Below, one piece after another: positions 5,749 through 9,332 of a stretch of 9,332 nt of DNA. The notes under the pieces were generated by a model. It was not told the DNA's origin, did not search any database, and saw nothing but the letters and a program-made list of their open reading frames with translations. Source of the stretch: Micrococcaceae bacterium UBA6021 (lineage in GTDB: Bacteria; Actinomycetota; Actinomycetes; Actinomycetales; Micrococcaceae); NCBI GenBank assembly GCA_002427975.1, contig DIZT01000096.1, forward strand, positions 1 to 9,332. The letters run 5' to 3'. The stretch's first letter is position 1, and every line of letters starts with the position of its first letter. Both the position numbers and the translations under genes were made by a program.

Positions 5749-7020
5749 GTGGGAAAACTGCTGGCCGATATCACGCCGCTCAGGGAGAGCCCTGCTTTCC
5801 GCCGGCTCTGGCTGGGTTCCGCCGTGTCCGCCGTAGGCAGTCAGCTTACCCTCGTGGCCGTCAGTCTTGAGGTGTACCGGCTCACCCAGGACAGCTTCTA
5901 CGTGGGCCTCCTGAGCGTGTTTGCGCTGGTGCCGCTGGTTTTCGGCGGCCTGCTGGGCGGGTCCATCGCCGATGCCCATAACCGCCGCACGGTGGCGCTG
6001 CTGGCAACCTCTGTCCTGTGGCTGACAACCGGCCTGATCGCGCTGCAGTCCTGGCTGCAGCTGGGAAACGTGTGGATCCTGTACCTCCTCGTGGCATTGC
6101 AGAGCGGGGCGCAGGCCATCAACCAGCCGGCCCGGAGTGCCATCATCCCGATGCTGATCCGCAAGGAGCTGCTGCCGGCCGCGAACGCGCTGAGCATGGT
6201 GTCCATTGGATTGGCCATGACGGTGGGGCCGCTGATGGCCGGCGTGCTGGTGGCGTGGGTGGGTTTCGGCTGGACCTACACCATCGACTTCATGACCTTC
6301 GCGTTTGTGCTGTGGGCAGTGTTCCGGCTGCCGTCCATGCCGCCCTCAGGAAGCGCCGGGCGGGCCGGAATCCGTTCTGTCATCGAGGGTTTCCGGTTCC
6401 TGGGCACCCGGCCCAACCTGAGGATGACGTTCATCATCGACCTCGTGGCCATGATCCTGGCCCAGCCGCGGGCGCTGATGCCCGCCATCGGGGCGCTCAT
6501 GATCGGCGGCGGCGAGGCCACGGTGGGCCTCCTGCTGGCCGCCACCGCCGTGGGCGCGTTCCTGGCCGGCCTCTTTTCCGGGCCGCTGGGCCACGTCCGG
6601 TGGCAGGGGAGCGCTGTCGTTTGGTCGGTGATGGGCTGGGGCGCCTCGATTGCCGGCTTCGGTGCGGTGGTGCTCCTGGCCGGACGGACGGACGGCGGCG
6701 GGGCCACCCTTTGGCTGCTGCCGGCGTCTTTGTGTTGTGCCCTGGCAGGAATCGCAGACTCCATCAGCAGTGTCTTCCGCAACACCATCCTGCAGGCCGC
6801 TGCGCCGGACCACCTGCGGGGCCGGCTTCAGGGTGTCTTCATTGTGGTGGTTGCCGGCGGACCACGCGTGGGTGACCTGCTGGCGGGCGGCGGGACTAAG
6901 ATTTTGAGTGAGGGCTGGGTCCTGCTTTTGGGCGGGGCTTTGTGCATCGCCGTGGCCTGGCTGGCGGCACAGCTGCAGCCGGGCTTCCGGAAATACGATG
7001 CCCGCGACCCGGTGCCTTAG
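5749..7020 (+). CDS. Major facilitator superfamily exporter (EntS/MFS_3-like)
   Basis: This 423-residue inner-membrane transporter has about twelve helices and probably exports a small molecule by proton antiport. The N-terminus LLADITPLRESPAFRRLWLGS is characteristic of the EntS-like MFS_3 group. The MFS A-motif G-x3-D-x3-RR is seen as GSIADAHNRR (71-80) between helices 2 and 3. QAINQPARSAIIPMLI and RNTILQAAAPDHLRGRLQGVF are further group features in the two halves. EntS itself exports enterobactin, but nothing here indicates a siderophore locus, so the substrate is unknown (drug, siderophore or metabolite). The start is GTG at 5749. Upstream there is only a weak AGGG seven bases away, and TAGGGT at 5737-5742 could be a -10 element giving a nearly leaderless mRNA. 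It is divergent from the 247-aa gene (77 nt apart) and is followed after 36 nt by htpX, so the two may be co-transcribed. Confidence 0.9.
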   Translation: MGKLLADITPLRESPAFRRLWLGSAVSAVGSQLTLVAVSLEVYRLTQDSFYVGLLSVFALVPLVFGGLLGGSIADAHNRRTVALLATSVLWLTTGLIALQSWLQLGNVWILYLLVALQSGAQAINQPARSAIIPMLIRKELLPAANALSMVSIGLAMTVGPLMAGVLVAWVGFGWTYTIDFMTFAFVLWAVFRLPSMPPSGSAGRAGIRSVIEGFRFLGTRPNLRMTFIIDLVAMILAQPRALMPAIGALMIGGGEATVGLLLAATAVGAFLAGLFSGPLGHVRWQGSAVVWSVMGWGASIAGFGAVVLLAGRTDGGGATLWLLPASLCCALAGIADSISSVFRNTILQAAAPDHLRGRLQGVFIVVVAGGPRVGDLLAGGGTKILSEGWVLLLGGALCIAVAWLAAQLQPGFRKYDARDPVP

Positions 7021-7044
7021 GACCTTGCCTTGCCAAGGCGACGT

Positions 7045-7050
7045 GGAGGA
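7045..7050 (+). promoter_or_regulatory. htpX Shine-Dalgarno deciding its start
   Basis: GGAGGA lies 6 nt before the GTG at 7057 and directly abuts another in-frame GTG at 7051. The spacing and the resulting N-terminus MHKHYNGLKTAALFG favour 7057, not 7051 or the TTG at 7030. Confidence 0.8.
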
Positions 7051-7056
7051 GTGGAC

Positions 7057-7923
7057 GTGCATAAGCATTACAACGGCCTGAAGACTGCGGCGCTCTTCGG
7101 CGTCCTGTGGGCGGTGCTCCTGGGCCTGGGCGGCCTGATCGGCATCAACACGCGCAGCTCCGCGCCCATCTGGATCATGGCCCTGATCGGTGTGGCCACC
7201 ACGGCGTACGGCTACTGGAACAGTGACAAGATCGCCATCCGCTCCATGCAGGCCTACCCCGTCACGGAGGCCCAGGTCCCGCAGCTGTACCAGATTGTCC
7301 GTGAGCTCTCCGTCCGCGCCAACCAGCCGATGCCGCGCATCTACCTCTCACCCACCATGAACCCGAACGCGTTTGCCACGGGCCGGAATCCCAAAAACGC
7401 CGCCGTCTGCTGCACCGAAGGGATTCTGCAGCTGCTGGATGCCCGGGAACTGCGCGGTGTGCTGGGGCACGAGCTGATGCACGTGTACAACCGGGACATC
7501 CTCACGTCGTCAGTGGCGGCCGCGGTGGCCGGCGTCATCACCTCCGTGGGCCAGATGCTGCTGTTCTTCGGCGGCGACCGGCGCAACTCCAACCCGCTGG
7601 CCATGCTGGCCATGGCGCTTCTGGCGCCGTTTGCCGCCTCGCTGATCCAGCTCGCCATTTCCCGGACCAGGGAGTACGACGCCGACGAGGACGGTTCGCA
7701 GCTCACTGGCGATCCGCTGGCGCTCGCCTCAGCCCTGCGCAAGATCGAGCAGGGCGTCCGGATCGCGCCGCTCCCGCAGGAGCAGAAGCTGGTCAACGCC
7801 TCGCACCTGATGATCGCCAACCCGTTCCGGGGCGGGGCGATGACCAAGCTGTTCGCCACCCACCCGTCGATGAAGGACCGGATCTCCCGGCTCGAACGCA
7901 TGGCTGGCCGGCCGCTTAACTGA
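7057..7923 (+). CDS. htpX: HtpX, membrane zinc metalloprotease (M48B)
   Basis: This 288-residue inner-membrane endopeptidase takes part in quality control of misfolded membrane proteins; in E. coli it complements FtsH. Two hydrophobic helices (about residues 10-30 and 38-55) precede the catalytic domain. The zinc motif HExxH is at His138-Glu139-x-x-His142 (GHELMHVYNRD), and the third ligand is probably Glu206 in SRTREYDADEDG. Two more hydrophobic stretches lie between these (VAAAVAGVITSVGQMLLFF and the segment following NPLAM). The C-terminal TKLFATHPSMKDRISRLERM is the usual family ending. The length matches actinobacterial HtpX. It starts at GTG 7057, 36 nt after the MFS stop codon, and may share that transcript. 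No stress-specific promoter can be recognised in the short gap. Confidence 0.96.
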   Translation: MHKHYNGLKTAALFGVLWAVLLGLGGLIGINTRSSAPIWIMALIGVATTAYGYWNSDKIAIRSMQAYPVTEAQVPQLYQIVRELSVRANQPMPRIYLSPTMNPNAFATGRNPKNAAVCCTEGILQLLDARELRGVLGHELMHVYNRDILTSSVAAAVAGVITSVGQMLLFFGGDRRNSNPLAMLAMALLAPFAASLIQLAISRTREYDADEDGSQLTGDPLALASALRKIEQGVRIAPLPQEQKLVNASHLMIANPFRGGAMTKLFATHPSMKDRISRLERMAGRPLN

Positions 7924-7980
7924 GGCTGCCTGGCAGACCGGGGTGCCGCCGTCGTACTTTCCGGTCCGCGAGCTGCGCCG

Positions 7981-8472
7981 CTAGCTGCGGAAGTTGACGA
8001 ACTGCAGGTCCGCCTCGTCGAAGTCCTTCAGCAGGTTCATGGTGGCCTGCAGGTCATCACGGGACTTGGACGAGACGCGGAGTTCGTCGCCCTGGATCTG
8101 GGATTTGACGCCTTTGGGGCCCTCATCGCGGATCAGCTTGTTGATCTTCTTGGCCAGGTCCTGCTCGATGCCTTCCTTGATGGAGGCCTCCAGGCGGAAT
8201 TCCTTACCGGATGCATACGGCTCGCCGGTGTCCAGGGACTTCAGCGAGATGCCGCGGCGGATCAGCTTGGACTGGAGGACGTCCAGCACGGCCAGGACGC
8301 GTTCCTCCGAGTTGGCCTTCATCAGGATCTTCTCGTCGCTGAAATCGACCTCGGCGCCGACGCCCTTGAAGTCGTAGCGCTGGACCAGTTCCTTCTGTGC
8401 CTGGTTCAGCGCGTTGGCCACTTCCTGCTTGTCCACTTTGCTTACGACGTCGAACGTTGACTCGCCTGCCAT
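7981..8472 (-). CDS. yajQ: YajQ family nucleotide-binding protein (DUF520/UPF0234)
   Basis: This 163-residue cytosolic protein has the standard length for the family. It begins with the typical STFDVVSKVDKQEVANALNQA and continues through RYDFKGVGAEV, EERVLAVLDVLQSKLIRRG, GKEFRLEASIKEGIEQDLAKKINKLIRD, and the C-terminal KGVKSQIQGDELRVSSKSRDDLQ and FVNFR blocks. YajQ proteins have tandem RNP-like folds and bind nucleotides; in Xanthomonas a member acts as a cyclic di-GMP effector, but the role in actinobacteria is unclear. I chose ATG 8472 because AAGGAG (8477-8482) precedes it by 4 nt and the family starts at this residue; the frame extends upstream to 8532 without support. It is convergent with htpX (57 nt) and divergent from the small secreted-peptide gene. 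Confidence 0.95.
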   Translation of the reverse strand: MAGESTFDVVSKVDKQEVANALNQAQKELVQRYDFKGVGAEVDFSDEKILMKANSEERVLAVLDVLQSKLIRRGISLKSLDTGEPYASGKEFRLEASIKEGIEQDLAKKINKLIRDEGPKGVKSQIQGDELRVSSKSRDDLQATMNLLKDFDEADLQFVNFRS

Positions 8473-8676
8473 GATTCTCCTTGTGCTGGTGGGTGCCCTG
8501 AAATTGGCTCTGCAGGGCGTGGATCTCTGCATTCCAGCCTAATACGGATCGGCTGTGGCGCTGGTGCGGGTGCGGCGTTTTTCCGGTTTCACAGTTCCCT
8601 CATAGCGGACACACGGCGGGAACGAAGCCGGACAGCGGAGAGTTGAACGAGTTTGAAGTAGGTCGAAGGGAAACCC

Positions 8677-8931
8677 ATGCAACACAACGCCGTCCGTTAC
8701 GTCACCCGAACCACCGCCGCGGCCGCCGGAGCGGTTGCCACTGCTGCGACGTCCGTTGCCGCCGCAGCCCTGGCAGGCTCCATCATCTTCAGCCCGGTCC
8801 CGGATGCCTCAGCCCGAATGGACGGTGTGCACGCGGACTTGTTGCGGGCCGTCCAGCTGAACCAGATCACCGAGGAGCAGGCCGTGAAGTTTGAGGCCAA
8901 GCTGTACGGACGGATTCTCGGCGACGCCTAA
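8677..8931 (+). CDS. Small secreted or membrane-anchored protein with SHOCT-like C-terminus
   Basis: This is an 84-residue protein of unknown function. The N-terminus has basic residues (R7, R11) and then an Ala-rich hydrophobic helix (about 13-39). It is followed by VPDASA, an A-x-A signal peptidase I site that would cut after Ala46 and release a 38-residue mature peptide. That peptide, with LLRAVQLNQITEEQAVKFEAKLYGRI, resembles the SHOCT short helical motif (leucine-rich helix, then ITxEE and a basic/Leu helix). This similarity is by eye only. The ATG at 8677 is preceded by AAGGG (8666-8670) with a 6-nt gap. The 204-nt region between it and yajQ holds no further gene; I see no strong promoter match there. 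It probably stands alone before the tRNA gene. Alternatively the Ala-rich helix is not cleaved and anchors it in the membrane. Confidence 0.7.
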   Translation: MQHNAVRYVTRTTAAAAGAVATAATSVAAAALAGSIIFSPVPDASARMDGVHADLLRAVQLNQITEEQAVKFEAKLYGRILGDA

Positions 8932-8964
8932 GTCCCCGGATTTCCGCGGAATTGCAGGGCTTCC

Positions 8965-8990
8965 GGCGGCGTTTTCAGGGGTCCGCCGCC
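8965..8990 (+). terminator. Possible weak terminator after the small secreted-protein gene
   Basis: GGCGGC (8965-8970) and GCCGCC (8985-8990) can pair around a 14-nt loop, 34 nt after the stop codon. There is no T-run, and such GC pairs are common in this composition. Confidence 0.25.
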
Positions 8991-8994
8991 TCGA

Positions 8995-9024
8995 TTCGAT
9001 TCTTCGGCAGAAGTTCTGTAAAGT
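8995..9024 (+). promoter_or_regulatory. Candidate promoter for tRNA-Tyr
   Basis: TAAAGT (9019-9024), preceded directly by TG, resembles an actinobacterial -10 element of stable-RNA genes. TTCGAT (8995-9000) is a weak -35 at 18 bp. Transcription would begin near 9031, giving a 5' leader of about 80 nt that must be removed by RNase P. The -10 match is reasonable and the -35 poor. Confidence 0.4.
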
Positions 9025-9111
9025 TGTCTTGCCCGCGGTTACTGGAAGCGGAACGGCCCGGAAACGGACGCTCCGAACACTGCAGCCGGGGGTGATCTTC
9101 TTTTGAAGTTC

Positions 9112-9193
9112 GGCAGATTACCCGAGCGGCCAAAGGGGGCTGACTGTAAATCAGCTGGCAACGCCTACGGGGGTTCGAATCCCTCATCTGCCA
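9112..9193 (+). tRNA. tRNA-Tyr (anticodon GTA)
   Basis: An 82-nt class II tRNA. The acceptor arms GGCAGAT (9112-9118) and ATCTGCC (9186-9192) pair perfectly, with discriminator A9193. The anticodon stem CTGA/TCAG holds the loop CTGTAAA, with anticodon GTA at 9146-9148. A long variable arm follows (around CTGGCAACGCCTAC), as expected for bacterial tyrosine tRNA, and the T arm is GGGGGTTCGAATCCC-like. The genome does not encode CCA here (ACCC follows), so CCA must be added enzymatically. Confidence 0.97.
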
Positions 9194-9200
9194 CCCAAGG

Positions 9201-9238
9201 AAAAGCCTCCGGAACCACCAGGTTCCGGAGGCTTTTTT
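9201..9238 (+). terminator. Strong intrinsic terminator of tRNA-Tyr
   Basis: GCCTCCGGAACC (9205-9216) pairs perfectly with GGTTCCGGAGGC (9221-9232) around ACCA, followed by six T (9233-9238). AAAA before the stem extends pairing into the T-run, so it could also work on the opposite strand. It starts 8 nt after the tRNA. Confidence 0.95.
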
Positions 9239-9332
9239 GTGCCCTGATGCCGCTGCCGTCCGGTCCTGCCGGGCTTCGGGTCCTCCCCTCCTCATGGTCT
9301 ATTCCCCCCGGCGTTCCCCACGTGCCAAGCTC
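9239..9332. other. End of window, nothing recognised
   Basis: These 94 nt after the terminator are C-rich and show no gene start, tRNA or repeat that I can support. They could be the leader of a gene beyond the window. Confidence 0.5.

Noticed and set aside
5160..5870. Plus-strand open frame of 236 codons spanning the 247-aa gene and the MFS start
   Set aside because: Arg/Ser/Pro-rich, no ribosome binding site, and it overlaps two better-supported genes. The minus-strand gene there has a strong Shine-Dalgarno.
6018..6875. 285-codon open frame inside the MFS gene in another frame
   Set aside because: Arg/Gly/His/Pro-rich frame-shifted reading of a transporter with a complete set of membrane segments; not a gene or a frameshift.
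7023..7038. Small hairpin CCTTG / CAAGG between the MFS and htpX genes
   Set aside because: Five base pairs, no T-run, and it immediately precedes the htpX ribosome binding site; too weak to call a terminator or attenuator.
7936..7966. GACCGG / CCGGTC as a terminator between htpX and yajQ
   Set aside because: Only 6 bp with a 19-nt loop and no T-run on either strand.
9112..9332. Integration site at the tRNA-Tyr 3' end
   Set aside because: tRNA genes are common targets, but no integrase and no repeat of the tRNA 3' end is present in the visible sequence; a normal terminator follows.

Overview
The window reads as a chromosomal stretch of a high-GC actinobacterium, most likely Arthrobacter, Pseudarthrobacter or a close relative (Micrococcaceae). 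This rests on base composition, GTG starts, an HtpX N-terminus of the MHKHYNGLKTAALFG type, and a Fur-type regulator placed directly before a clade-3-like catalase. The genus is an inference from recalled family features, not from a search.

Layout, left to right. (1) The 3' end of a DUF779 gene (+) is followed by an unusually long, near-perfect palindrome (321-377). (2) A cationic amino-acid/APC permease (+, 492-2072) converges on a DUF2461/TIGR02453 gene (-). (3) A minus-strand oxidative-stress block follows. In transcription order it holds an unrecognised 247-aa protein, a Fur/CatR-like metalloregulator and a haem catalase, ending in a strong hairpin terminator. Regulator and catalase are 7 nt apart, and the regulator stop codon is part of the catalase Shine-Dalgarno. 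An AT-rich 23-bp dyad before the regulator is the probable autoregulatory operator, and the stop codon of the 247-aa gene lies inside it. (4) Divergent from that block are an EntS-like MFS exporter (+) and, 36 nt later, the membrane zinc protease HtpX (+), a plausible two-gene operon. (5) A YajQ-family gene (-) is divergent from a small gene (+) whose product looks like a secreted 38-residue peptide with a SHOCT-like helix. (6) tRNA-Tyr(GTA) with a textbook intrinsic terminator is followed by 94 nt with no feature I can support.

Functionally this is mostly housekeeping and stress physiology: peroxide detoxification under a metal-dependent repressor, membrane-protein quality control, amino-acid uptake and small-molecule export. 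I see no transposase, CRISPR array, phage gene or recognisable defence system. The points most worth a second look are the 321-377 palindrome (a possible dispersed repeat), the operator embedded in an upstream gene's stop codon, the unrecognised 247-aa protein and the small exported peptide.
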